Assembly (NCBI GenBank): GCA_039025855.1 | Contig: JBCCNL010000009.1 | Location: 1 to 64,000 of the forward strand | Direction: 5' to 3' | DNA length: 64,000 nucleotides | From: JBCCOW01 sp039025855 | Lineage (GTDB): Bacteria > Planctomycetota > Phycisphaerae > Phycisphaerales > Phycisphaeraceae | Shown: positions 8,436 to 16,165 of the stretch, piece by piece | Numbering within the stretch: the stretch's first letter is position 1 | Layout: each line of letters starts with the position of its first letter | The notes under the pieces: model-generated | The model's input: only the letters and a program-made list of their open reading frames with translations | The model's database searches: none | Told to the model about the DNA's origin: nothing | Translations under genes and position numbers: made by a program

Positions 8436-11183
8436 ATGTCGGGGCCCAGTCACGACCCAACACCCACCCCCGCGTCCTACCCCGCGCTGATCGACCTCAC
8501 CGCAGGCGCCGCCATCGAACTCGCCCACTTCGACGAGCTCGTCATCGGCCGATCCCAGCAGGCCGACCTCCGCGTCACCGACCCCGCCGTCTCCCGGCGA
8601 CAAGCCCGGCTCATCAAGACCCGCAAGGGCTTCGACCTCGAGCCCATCTCCAAAACCGTCCCGACCCGCATCCAGAACGTCGAGGTCACCCAACGCACCC
8701 GCCTCCGACACGGCGAAGTCATCAGCTTCGGCTCCGACGTCCGGCTCCAATACGCCGCCTCCAACGCCGACCTCCCCCAGATCAACACCTCCCCCGACGC
8801 CGGGCCCGACTCCCCAACCCCTGCGACCAGCGCCGACCCCGACCCGACCGCATCCCCCACCGCCGAACCCACCCTCGCCGCCTCCGGCACCGACGCCCTC
8901 CACACCCTCACCAACACCGCCGGAGGCGCCGGCTCCGTCGCCGACCCCACCGGCCGACGCGCCGCCGAGCCCCCGCCCCAAGCCCCCGAGCCCGTCGCCC
9001 TCACAGACCGCCTATTGCTGGGCCGAGAAGAAGCCGCCGTCGACGTCCACCTCGACCACCCCACCATCTCCCGCCGCCACGCCCTGATCGAAACCACCAA
9101 GCGCGGCACCACCCTCTCCGATCTCAACTCCGCCAACGGCACCTTCCTCAACGGCACCCGCGTCACCACTGCCACCCCCCTCCACGATGGCGACCGACTC
9201 GACCTCGGCCCCTTCGCCCTCACCTTCACCGGCTCCGCCCTCGCCCCCCTCGCCGTCCGCGCCAACAACGTCGAGCTCCACTGCCGATCCCTCTCCCGCA
9301 TCGTCAAAGACCGCACCACCGGCAACCCCCTCACCCTCCTCGACAACGTCTCCGTCGCCCTCCAGCCCCGCGACTTCGCCTGCCTCCTCGGGCCCTCCGG
9401 CTCCGGCAAGTCCACCCTCCTCAACGCCATGGCCGCCCGCGTCCCCGCCGACCAAGGCCGCGTCACCCTCAACGGCGAAGACCTCTACGCCAACTTCGAC
9501 GCCCTCAAAACCCAGATCGCCGTCGTCCCCCAGAAAGACGTCCTCCACGACGCACTCCCCGTCGCCAAAGCCCTCCGCTACACCGCCGAGCTCCGACTCC
9601 CCCCCGACACCACCAGCCTCGACCTCGACCGCGCCGTCGATGAAATGCTCGACACCGTCGGGCTCACCCACCGCAAAACCACCAACATCGCCGACCTCTC
9701 CGGCGGCCAGATCAAACGCGCCTCCCTCGCCAACGAGATCATCGCCAAGCCCTCGCTCCTGTTCCTCGACGAGGTCACCTCCGGCCTCGACGAACAGACC
9801 GACCGCGAGATGATGCAGCTGTTCCGCCAGATCGCCGACCAGGGCAAGACCGTTGTCTGCATCACCCACTCCCTCGCCAACGTCGAAGAGAACTGCACCC
9901 TCGTGGTCATCCTCACGCCCGGCGGCAAGCTCGCCTTCGTCGGCCCGCCCGACGACGCCCTGACCTACTTCAAGATCGACCGGCTCGGCGACGTCTACCA
10001 ACGCCTCGCCGAACGCGACGCCGACGACTGGCGCGACGCCTTCCTCAAACACCCCCTCTACGACCACTACGTCACCCAGCGCCTCCCCGAAGCCGCCGAC
10101 GACGACACCGCCCCGCCCCCCCGCAAACCCCCACGCGTCTCCGAATACCTCCGCACCGGGCAACGCCAGCTGCCCATCATGCTCCGACGCTACGTCGACA
10201 TCTTCGCCAAGGACCGGCGCTCCCTCGCCTTCATCGCCGCCCAGTCCCTCCTCGTCGCCGTCCTCCTCTGCGTGCTCTACAGCAACGTCAACGACCGAAG
10301 CTCCATCGCCGACGACTTCGACCCCGAAGAGTTCCAGAAACAGGCCGGCCTGGAAAACGCCGACTCGATGACCCTCGCCGACATCGAGGGCGCCCCCCGC
10401 TTCCACCAGTCCATGGAACAGCAGATCAACCCCATGCTGCAGGAGATCGCCTCCAAGCAGGTCGAACAGGTCACCGACACCGCCGAAGACCGCTTCATCG
10501 ACCGCGTCTCCGCCGGCAAGACCGGCCAACTCCTCTTCCTCCTCTCCGTCACCTGCTTCTGGTTTGGCGTCAACAACGCCGCCAAAGAAATCGTCAAAGA
10601 ACGACTCATCATCGACCGCGAACGCGACGTCAACCTCCTCGCCCCCGCCTACTACGCCTCCAAGTTCGCCCTCCTCAGCACCCTCACCGTCCTCCAAGCC
10701 CTCGCCCTCTTCCTTATCGTCAAGCTCGTCACCGGCTTCGAGGGCGGCTGGCTCCTCCAGATGCTCAGCCTCGCACTCCTCGCCAAGGCCGGCGTCGCCC
10801 TCGGCCTCATGATCTCCTCCCTCGCCAAGTCCACCGACATGGCCGTCACCCTCGTCCCCATCGCCGTCATCCCCCAGATCGTCCTCGCAGGCATCATCGC
10901 CAAACTCGACGGCCTCGCCGACGCCTTCGCCATGCTCACTATCACCTGCTACTGGGGCTGGGGCACCCTCGCCGCCGACCTCCCCCCCAAGATGGCCCGC
11001 GTCCTCGGCCGACACACCTGGGAACCCTGGCTCACCGTCTGGCTCATCGCCCTCCACACCGCCGTCTTCACCGCCGCCGGCCTCGCCGCCCTCATGCTCT
11101 CCGGCGACAAACAAAACCGCACCGGCGCCGCCCTCAACGCCTGGGTCACCGCCGCCCGAAAACGCATCCGTAAAACAAACTGA
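8436..11183 (+). CDS. ABCG-type transporter with two N-terminal FHA domains
   Basis: A 915-residue half-transporter. The order is FHA-1 (about 22-107, GRSQQADLRVTDPAVSRRQA), a Thr/Pro/Ala-rich linker (about 110-185), FHA-2 (about 186-268, VSxRHA-type core with SDLNSANGTFLNG), an ABC ATPase, and a C-terminal ABC2-type membrane domain. Walker A GPSGSGKST is near 319, the signature LSGGQIKRASLA near 420, and Walker B LLFLDEVTSGLD near 441. The first membrane helix is near 595, and a helix cluster runs from about 700 to 890. FHA domains bind phosphothreonine, so transport may be gated by Ser/Thr kinases (family knowledge plus inference). No kinase or partner gene lies beside it. GGAG precedes the ATG, though close to it. 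Confidence 0.95.
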   Translation: MSGPSHDPTPTPASYPALIDLTAGAAIELAHFDELVIGRSQQADLRVTDPAVSRRQARLIKTRKGFDLEPISKTVPTRIQNVEVTQRTRLRHGEVISFGSDVRLQYAASNADLPQINTSPDAGPDSPTPATSADPDPTASPTAEPTLAASGTDALHTLTNTAGGAGSVADPTGRRAAEPPPQAPEPVALTDRLLLGREEAAVDVHLDHPTISRRHALIETTKRGTTLSDLNSANGTFLNGTRVTTATPLHDGDRLDLGPFALTFTGSALAPLAVRANNVELHCRSLSRIVKDRTTGNPLTLLDNVSVALQPRDFACLLGPSGSGKSTLLNAMAARVPADQGRVTLNGEDLYANFDALKTQIAVVPQKDVLHDALPVAKALRYTAELRLPPDTTSLDLDRAVDEMLDTVGLTHRKTTNIADLSGGQIKRASLANEIIAKPSLLFLDEVTSGLDEQTDREMMQLFRQIADQGKTVVCITHSLANVEENCTLVVILTPGGKLAFVGPPDDALTYFKIDRLGDVYQRLAERDADDWRDAFLKHPLYDHYVTQRLPEAADDDTAPPPRKPPRVSEYLRTGQRQLPIMLRRYVDIFAKDRRSLAFIAAQSLLVAVLLCVLYSNVNDRSSIADDFDPEEFQKQAGLENADSMTLADIEGAPRFHQSMEQQINPMLQEIASKQVEQVTDTAEDRFIDRVSAGKTGQLLFLLSVTCFWFGVNNAAKEIVKERLIIDRERDVNLLAPAYYASKFALLSTLTVLQALALFLIVKLVTGFEGGWLLQMLSLALLAKAGVALGLMISSLAKSTDMAVTLVPIAVIPQIVLAGIIAKLDGLADAFAMLTITCYWGWGTLAADLPPKMARVLGRHTWEPWLTVWLIALHTAVFTAAGLAALMLSGDKQNRTGAALNAWVTAARKRIRKTN

Positions 11184-11250
11184 TCCATCATCGGGCGCAA
11201 TACGCCCCAGGCGCCGGATACTCCGTTCATGATGCTCGGGCATGCCTTGC

Positions 11251-11691
11251 CTATCGGGCGAGCGTCAACCCCCGCCGGGGATGACACACCCCGCTTTTCT
11301 GAATCCCGATCCAGATATGGTTTTCTGAATCTAGGTCGAAATGCACCGTACCAACCACTCGGCCGTGAGAGACGCACTGAAGCCCGATGCCCGATCCGCT
11401 CAGATCCGGCTGATCCAGCAAGTACCACGCATTCGGCCCATCACAGACACACACCTTGTGACGGTCCACCATCACGTGCAGCTTGGGGTCTGACGGGGAA
11501 AAATAAACCCCCTCTGGAAGCCTGAGTCTTTCCGCCGTCTTCGCCAAGCGACTCTTTTGACGATCAACCCGGAATAACCGTGCGTACAACCATCGGAGAC
11601 CGCGGGTGATGCGAGATCCGTAGGCTTCCAACAACGCAACAGCCAGCACCACAATCAGCGTAAACGGAACACCGAGATAACTGATTGACAT
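11251..11691 (-). CDS. Unknown single-pass membrane protein
   Basis: A 146-residue protein with one N-terminal membrane segment (about residues 4-24, LGVPFTLIVVLAVALLEAYG), a basic stretch, and a C-terminal part of alternating hydrophobic strands (VYFSP, LHVMVD, KVCVCD, WYLLD, HIWIGI) that looks like a small beta domain. I recognise no family. It opens a lower-GC patch (about 11.2-13.7 kb) and converges with the FHA-ABC gene. The 240 bp upstream, to 11931, hold no gene I can support. Confidence 0.6.
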   Translation of the reverse strand: MSISYLGVPFTLIVVLAVALLEAYGSRITRGLRWLYARLFRVDRQKSRLAKTAERLRLPEGVYFSPSDPKLHVMVDRHKVCVCDGPNAWYLLDQPDLSGSGIGLQCVSHGRVVGTVHFDLDSENHIWIGIQKSGVCHPRRGLTLAR

Positions 11692-11931
11692 CGAAAAGCT
11701 CCTTCTTCACGAGGGGTAAAGCGCAGGCCCCTTCGTCCTCTCCATAGGGAGAAGGACGTCTAACGGCCCTCGCTCGACAACAGATACAGAAGAAGACTTC
11801 GGATTGGCAGAAACAGGGGGACATAAAAAACTTGAAGAAATCTCAGATTGCTTGTCTGGAGATATCCACCAACGTTCCTTTTGGTGGTGTAAGGGCAGCG
11901 AGCCCGCAACCATTTTTAAGGAGCACACGCC

Positions 11932-12489
11932 ATGGACACCTTCACTCAGCATCGACTCGTCACTGTTGCCTCGTTCTCAAGACTCCTCTGCTTGATCGAT
12001 CAGATCGCCGAAGCAACCACGTTGCCCAGCAAACCTCACCGTGAGCCCGAGGTACGACACGGTGGCGTGAGCGTACAAACCGGCGTCCGAAACCATGAAG
12101 GCGAGGGCGGCACCGGCACAGGCATCGGCAGCGATGGCACCGGGGGCGAAGGCACCAGCAACGGAGGCAGTGGGGGCGGGAGCGTTATCGGCGATGGCGG
12201 GAACGGGGACAATGGCACCATCAAAGGCGGGCGTGGCATCACCGCGGGTATCAACCACACGTCAATACCCAACGTTCACGGCTCCGCCAAACCGGCGGCC
12301 GCAGGACAAGACGCCAAAGAGTCAGACATACCAGGCAAAACCGGCTGGTTCTTGATCCTTTCCGATCAAGCGCCGGACGCCTCGAGCGACACTCACACAA
12401 GCCCTAAGCCCAGATGTACGACCCCCAGACCCAAGCGGCCAAGCGACCACTGGACGCTCGACGAATGGGCGATGGTCGGATTTGCGTGA
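11932..12489 (+). CDS. Glycine-rich hypothetical protein
   Basis: An open frame of 185 codons. The start is backed by AAGGAG at 11920-11925, 6 nt before the ATG. Residues 62-110 are a low-complexity Gly/Ser/Thr run (GTGTGIGSDGTGGEGT and similar) with no aromatic residues; the N-terminal 45 residues are ordinary and the C-terminus is Pro/Ser-rich. There is no signal peptide and no family I know. A 93-codon frame on the other strand (11977-12258) translates to an Ala-rich product and is an alternative. The ribosome site favours the forward frame, but coding is only moderately supported. Confidence 0.4.
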   Translation: MDTFTQHRLVTVASFSRLLCLIDQIAEATTLPSKPHREPEVRHGGVSVQTGVRNHEGEGGTGTGIGSDGTGGEGTSNGGSGGGSVIGDGGNGDNGTIKGGRGITAGINHTSIPNVHGSAKPAAAGQDAKESDIPGKTGWFLILSDQAPDASSDTHTSPKPRCTTPRPKRPSDHWTLDEWAMVGFA

Positions 12490-12728
12490 ACCTTCGAAGT
12501 ACAGAGCGCATAGAAACCTAAATAGGAATTTGAATAATGCTCCGAGAGAAACTCTACCGATCATCTCAATACATTCTCGCAACCGTCCGTTCTGTGTTCC
12601 GGATGGTCTACCAATCGACCCGAGCGTCTCACAAGGATGGCTCTCCCGCTCTCCCCGGAGAAGAGTCAAAAGGCCTATGGCCATACAAGACCCCCCTCCA
12701 AATCGCCACAACCCCACGCCTAACCTGC

Positions 12729-12734
12729 TATCTT
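12729..12734 (+). promoter_or_regulatory. Candidate -10 hexamer TATCTT
   Basis: TATCTT sits 8 nt before the ATG at 12743 and supports that start over the longer frame beginning at 12482. Confidence 0.4.
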
Positions 12735-12742
12735 CCCGTTCC

Positions 12743-12994
12743 ATGTCCACTAACCCACCTGCTGCCAGCGTTCCCAACAAATCAACACGAGCCGAACAGG
12801 CTCTTGTTGCTCAAAGCTCTGACCTGAGCTTTAAGAGCATCGTGCGTGACTACACCCATGTCATGTATGAGCCGATGGACAAGGCCACACGGACAGAAAA
12901 ACTCGTCGCGATCGCAAACAGAATCGAACGGTGCGAAGATGACGTTAGGGAAGAAATACAATCCGCACTCAGGGCTCTCAGGCCCCGCTACTAA
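12743..12994 (+). CDS. Small hypothetical protein, 83 aa
   Basis: The frame is open from 12482, but residues before 12743 are an unstructured Arg/Pro/Asn-rich string. A TATCTT hexamer lies 8 nt before the ATG at 12743, so I take that start. The product begins MSTNPPAASVPNKST and then forms one probable alpha-helical region (SFKSIVRDY to IQSALRALRPRY) with mixed charge. I recognise no family. A strong intrinsic terminator follows 35 bp after the stop, which supports it as a real transcription unit. Confidence 0.55.
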   Translation: MSTNPPAASVPNKSTRAEQALVAQSSDLSFKSIVRDYTHVMYEPMDKATRTEKLVAIANRIERCEDDVREEIQSALRALRPRY

Positions 12995-13028
12995 TCGCAT
13001 CCAAACCTGCTTATTCCGCATTAATTAC

Positions 13029-13062
13029 AGAGTCGCCGAGCCCTGCTCGGCGACTCTTTTTT
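13029..13062 (+). terminator. Intrinsic terminator, 12-bp stem and T6
   Basis: AGAGTCGCCGAG and CTCGGCGACTCT pair perfectly around CCCTG, followed by six T. It closes the 12743 transcript and lies only 17 bp before the next gene, which must therefore read through or have a promoter inside the hairpin region. Confidence 0.9.
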
Positions 13063-13078
13063 CGCAAGGCAGACACCT

Positions 13079-13669
13079 ATGGATGTAAAAGCCAAGCTGC
13101 AATGGGCCAAAGCTTTGGATCGAGAACGCTACCACCTTTCAAGATTACTACCTCAATATGCTGAAGAAGGATGGTCGGACTTCCAGCTTCGCGCACTAAC
13201 CCGGCTGGCAGAATCACGCATCAAACCCGCCCACAACTGCTCGATCCTCCTGCATGACTATAAAAAGAGCTTTGACAAGGAAGACTTGGTTAAGCAATAC
13301 GAGGTGCCATATCTCCAAATCTGCGCTCGATCACTGGGCAGCGCTCAGAAAGCCGCATACCGGGCCAGAAAAGAAGACCGTCAGTACGCGGACGACTTCG
13401 ACTTGAACCTAGACTCCAAAACACTAAGTCTGCTCTACGGAGATAAGGCAAGCGAACAAGCAGATGCGGGTTTGCGTGAGTGCGATTTCGCGGATGCGAT
13501 GATTCAGCAAGGCGACGCCGGATCGGAGTACTTCCGAAAAATGTTTGTGGACAAACAAACCATACGTGAGATTGCTGCGTCATCCAACCAATCGCTTAAA
13601 GAGAGCAGTGTTCGCAAAGCAATCAAGCGAACTGCTAAAAAGGTAATTGATGGTTGGCGTATAGGTTAA
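13079..13669 (+). CDS. Unknown protein with sigma-like C-terminal helix-turn-helix
   Basis: A 196-residue charged protein with clearly lower GC than its neighbours. The C-terminal 45 residues (FVDKQTIREIAASSNQSLKE, then SSVRKAIKRTAKKVI) have the spacing of a sigma-70 region 4 or similar HTH. The N-terminal 140 residues are helical and acidic without a recognisable region 2. An AAGG lies about 10 nt before the ATG, a weak ribosome site. It could be a divergent ECF-like factor or a phage/mobile-element regulator; this is a guess from the HTH only. Confidence 0.6.
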   Translation: MDVKAKLQWAKALDRERYHLSRLLPQYAEEGWSDFQLRALTRLAESRIKPAHNCSILLHDYKKSFDKEDLVKQYEVPYLQICARSLGSAQKAAYRARKEDRQYADDFDLNLDSKTLSLLYGDKASEQADAGLRECDFADAMIQQGDAGSEYFRKMFVDKQTIREIAASSNQSLKESSVRKAIKRTAKKVIDGWRIG

Positions 13670-13789
13670 AAATCAAGGAGCAGCCTGAACGCCTTTGCAA
13701 GTGTCCACGATTGCCCACAAAAGAAAGGCTGGGCCGCAATCGACAAAACCATTCTGGGCATGTACGACCCTGGCTGATCGCAGCGACCA

Positions 13790-14716
13790 TCACCGCAGCC
13801 GCGTCCCCAGCGCTTTGCCCATGCTCACCGACACCGCATCAAACCCCGGCGTCAGCCGGAACCCCGGCTGCATCACCGGCGTCAACGCGTCAAGCTTCAC
13901 GTGAGCCATCGGCTCCACCGCACGCTCCCGGCCTGGCGGCAACCCCCACACCACCCGCGTCTGGTCGGCCAGGAACAGCAGCCGCGTCCGGCCCAGCTCG
14001 TCCTGATGCCCGACATCAATCATCGGCACCCGCCGGTGCCAACCGCGACCCGCGAGCTGCTTGAGCAAGTCCAGACCGGCTGAAAGCTCCGACCCGCCCC
14101 ACAGCTCACCCTCGAACGGCGGCGGTTCGCTCACGCCCTTAATCACCGGCAGCCCCCGCTCCACCAACGCCGTCACGTGGTGCGCCTCATACACCAGCGG
14201 CAGACGCACACCCGTGTGGTCCACCAGGTGGTACCCGTCCGCCGCCTCCACCACTGCAACCGGCCGACGGTACGCCGCCGAGATCGCGATCGTCCCGTCC
14301 CCCCGACGACGCACCTGATGCACCGCTTCCAGCCAGGGCGACTCCCGCAGTGCCGCCGCCGCCGTCCGGAGCCCTTCGCCGTCGATCGGCTTGGCTGAGG
14401 TCGTGTCGAACACCACCTGCCGGATCGCCGTGCGTGCCGGGGCCTGCGTCCACTCCGGCGCATCGACCAGCACCACATCCGACCCACTGAGCGGCCGATC
14501 CGCTCGCGCGTTCGCCCAGCTCACCAACGCCCCCTGCATGACAAACCACCCCGTCGTTACCCCCACCACCGCCGCAAAGAACCCCGCGATCTTCAGCCCC
14601 CTGACCGTCCGAGCCGGGTCCCATGGCGCTTTCTTCCCGCCCCGCCGTCGGCTGCGCTTGCTCCGCTTCTTGCTCCCCCCGCCCCCGAACCAACTCTTCA
14701 TCGTCGACCAGTCCAT
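13790..14716 (-). CDS. FtsQ-like POTRA-domain membrane protein
   Basis: A 308-residue bitopic protein. A cytoplasmic Lys/Arg-rich N-terminus (KKRSKRSRRRGGKK) precedes one membrane helix (about 43-63), then a periplasmic POTRA-like region (ALRESPWLEAVHQVRRRGDG then AISAAYRRPVAVVEA) and a second beta domain. This is the architecture of FtsQ/DivIB, which bridges division proteins. The frame is open 13 codons further upstream, but GGGAG at 7-nt spacing supports the ATG at 14716. No ftsA, ftsZ or mur genes are adjacent. Similarity is by architecture and the motif YRRPVA; sequence identity to known FtsQ looks low. Confidence 0.65.
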   Translation of the reverse strand: MDWSTMKSWFGGGGSKKRSKRSRRRGGKKAPWDPARTVRGLKIAGFFAAVVGVTTGWFVMQGALVSWANARADRPLSGSDVVLVDAPEWTQAPARTAIRQVVFDTTSAKPIDGEGLRTAAAALRESPWLEAVHQVRRRGDGTIAISAAYRRPVAVVEAADGYHLVDHTGVRLPLVYEAHHVTALVERGLPVIKGVSEPPPFEGELWGGSELSAGLDLLKQLAGRGWHRRVPMIDVGHQDELGRTRLLFLADQTRVVWGLPPGRERAVEPMAHVKLDALTPVMQPGFRLTPGFDAVSVSMGKALGTRLR

Positions 14717-14845
14717 ATCGGTGCTCCCTTCACCCCACGCGCAACACAACCCCACAAACCCGCTCTAGCACTAACATCGACCATCCCCCCCTTCCGACCC
14801 CAAACCCCGATACGCCTTACCAACCCTTTATCGGCCGCAGACCCC

Positions 14846-14880
14846 CACATCGCACATCACACATCACCGATCCCACATCC
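14846..14880. repeat. Heptamer tract, 5 x 7 bp (CACATCN)
   Basis: Five 7-bp units: CACATCG, CACATCA, CACATCA, CCGATCC, CACATCC. The tract is intergenic, ending 3 bp before the 3' end of the next minus-strand gene. Unit and length match the tract at 52701. Confidence 0.75.
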
Positions 14881-14883
14881 GCC

Positions 14884-15636
14884 CTACTCCCGGCTCCCCG
14901 TCGAAATCAGCCGCGAGATCGGCATCAACAAATGCGGCACCAGCCGATCGCTCGCCAACCCCTCCGCCCGCTCCACCATGTCGTCGTACAGCTTCGGCAG
15001 GTCTTCCAGCTGATCGATCGGCCCGTACCGCCGGAGCGTCAGGAACAGGCTGATCGGCTCGTCCGCATACCGCCGGCCCGACCCCCGCCGAGACTTCGTC
15101 CGCGTCTTGATCTCGAAATACGCCTGGGTGTCCCCCGACTCGGTCAGCTGCAACCCCAAGACCGGCTGCATGTCCAACGGCTTGGCACCCTCCACCTCCA
15201 ACGCCGCACCCATCGGCGTCTCCGCCAGCAACGCCTCCGACACGATCTCGTCGTGGTCCCGCTTGCACTCCAGATCAAACCCGAACATCACCTCCAGATA
15301 GTCCACATCCAGCGGGCTGATCGTCAGGTGGTAAGGCGACTGCTCCAGCAACAGCTTGTGGAACGACGCGGCCGACTCCATCGTCGGCGGGTTCACATGC
15401 CCCGACCGGATCGAGTTCTGCCGGATCGCCAGCCAGTGATACGTCGACTCCCGACGCGAAGACTCCAACGCCAACTCCCCGTCGTACCGGCGGAACCGGT
15501 TCATGGCCGGCAACGGCTTCCGCACCCGGTCAAAAAAGTGCAGCACCGTCTCCCGGTCGTACGGCAAATCCATCTTCACCGCGAGCTTCTGATTGATATA
15601 GAAGTCGGTGCACAAGGCCCCGTAACTCGTCGCCAT
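14884..15636 (-). CDS. Conserved planctomycete protein of unknown function
   Basis: The frame extends upstream to 15885, but those 83 codons are a Gly/Arg-rich shadow of the pterin gene. The ATG at 15636 has AGGAGA 5 nt upstream and starts MATSYGALCTDFYINQKLAV. The 250-residue product looks globular with no signal or membrane segment. Notable parts are MDLPYDRETVLHFFDRVRK, LLEQSPYHLTISPLDVDYLEV and EIKTRTKSRRGSGRRYADEP. I recall closely similar unnamed proteins in planctomycetes, but no function. It lies downstream of the pterin gene on the same strand with a 41-bp gap, so the two are probably co-transcribed. Confidence 0.85.
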   Translation of the reverse strand: MATSYGALCTDFYINQKLAVKMDLPYDRETVLHFFDRVRKPLPAMNRFRRYDGELALESSRRESTYHWLAIRQNSIRSGHVNPPTMESAASFHKLLLEQSPYHLTISPLDVDYLEVMFGFDLECKRDHDEIVSEALLAETPMGAALEVEGAKPLDMQPVLGLQLTESGDTQAYFEIKTRTKSRRGSGRRYADEPISLFLTLRRYGPIDQLEDLPKLYDDMVERAEGLASDRLVPHLLMPISRLISTGSRE

Positions 15637-15677
15637 GCGTTCTCCTGCAAAATCCGCCTCCCCAAAGTATACCCCAA

Positions 15678-16082
15678 TCAATCCGGCCCCCACCCGGGCT
15701 CCCACCCCGCCACACACCCCACCGCCTCGCTCACCTCCACCCCTTCCATCCGTACCCCCTCGGGCAACCCGTCCATCAACGCCAACCCGATCTGCTCCGC
15801 CACCCGCTCGGCCGACACGTTCACCACCAACGCCCCGCCCTCCCCCGCGAACGGCGGCACCTCGTTCAGACACCGGCTCGACCAAGGCCCCACCACCGCC
15901 CGAAGCCGGTCCATCAGCGCATGGAAGTCCATCACGCAGTCCGCCCCGTCCAGCCGCTCACCGCTCACCGTCACCCGAACCGTCCAGTCGTGCCCGTGCA
16001 TCGGCTCCAACGACCCGTCCGGCAGCCGCAGCGCGTGCGCCGCGCTGAACGTGTGCTCCGCCCGAATCCAATACCGCGCCAT
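15678..16082 (-). CDS. 6-pyruvoyltetrahydropterin synthase-like enzyme, PTPS-III motif
   Basis: A 134-residue COG0720 protein. The zinc ligands are His in FSAAHALRL (about 15) and both His of HGHDW (about 29-31). In QueD the loop before the second site reads CXXXHGH with a catalytic Cys. Here it reads E-P-M-HGH, so the Cys is absent and Glu is in the ExxHGH position that defines PTPS-III. PTPS-III converts dihydroneopterin triphosphate to 6-hydroxymethyl-dihydropterin and bypasses FolB in folate synthesis (family knowledge). QueD activity is therefore less likely. GGAG lies 8 nt before the ATG. Confidence 0.85.
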   Translation of the reverse strand: MARYWIRAEHTFSAAHALRLPDGSLEPMHGHDWTVRVTVSGERLDGADCVMDFHALMDRLRAVVGPWSSRCLNEVPPFAGEGGALVVNVSAERVAEQIGLALMDGLPEGVRMEGVEVSEAVGCVAGWEPGWGPD

Positions 16083-16102
16083 CGCAAAACTCCAGTCCCC
16101 CG

Positions 16103-16130
16103 TTTAGCGGCGGGCTTCAGCCCGCACTCG
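16103..16130. repeat. Palindromic element, TTTAGCGGCGGGCT class
   Basis: GCGGGCT and AGCCCGC pair perfectly around TC (16110-16116 with 16119-16125). It lies between two divergently transcribed genes, so it cannot be a terminator for either. Confidence 0.65.
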
Positions 16131-16153
16131 ATCAACCCACAACCTACCGCGCA

Positions 16154-16159
16154 TAAACT
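16154..16159 (+). promoter_or_regulatory. Candidate -10 hexamer TAAACT
   Basis: TAAACT is 6 nt before the hscA-like ATG, with only C residues between and no ribosome site. Confidence 0.4.
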
Positions 16160-16165
16160 CCCCCC

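Noticed and set aside
9012..11243. A 743-codon minus-strand frame opposite the FHA-ABC transporter
   Set aside because: Acidic, glycine-rich shadow of a gene with complete ABC and FHA motifs.
11977..12258. Ala-rich minus-strand frame opposite the Gly-rich ORF
   Set aside because: No ribosome site, while the forward frame has AAGGAG; kept only as an alternative in that entry.
15678..16082. Assignment of the pterin enzyme as QueD
   Set aside because: The CXXXHGH catalytic Cys is absent and ExxHGH is present.
14623..16107. A 494-codon forward frame over the FtsQ-like, unknown and pterin genes
   Set aside because: Pro/Arg/His-rich translation crossing three minus-strand genes with good ribosome sites and motifs.
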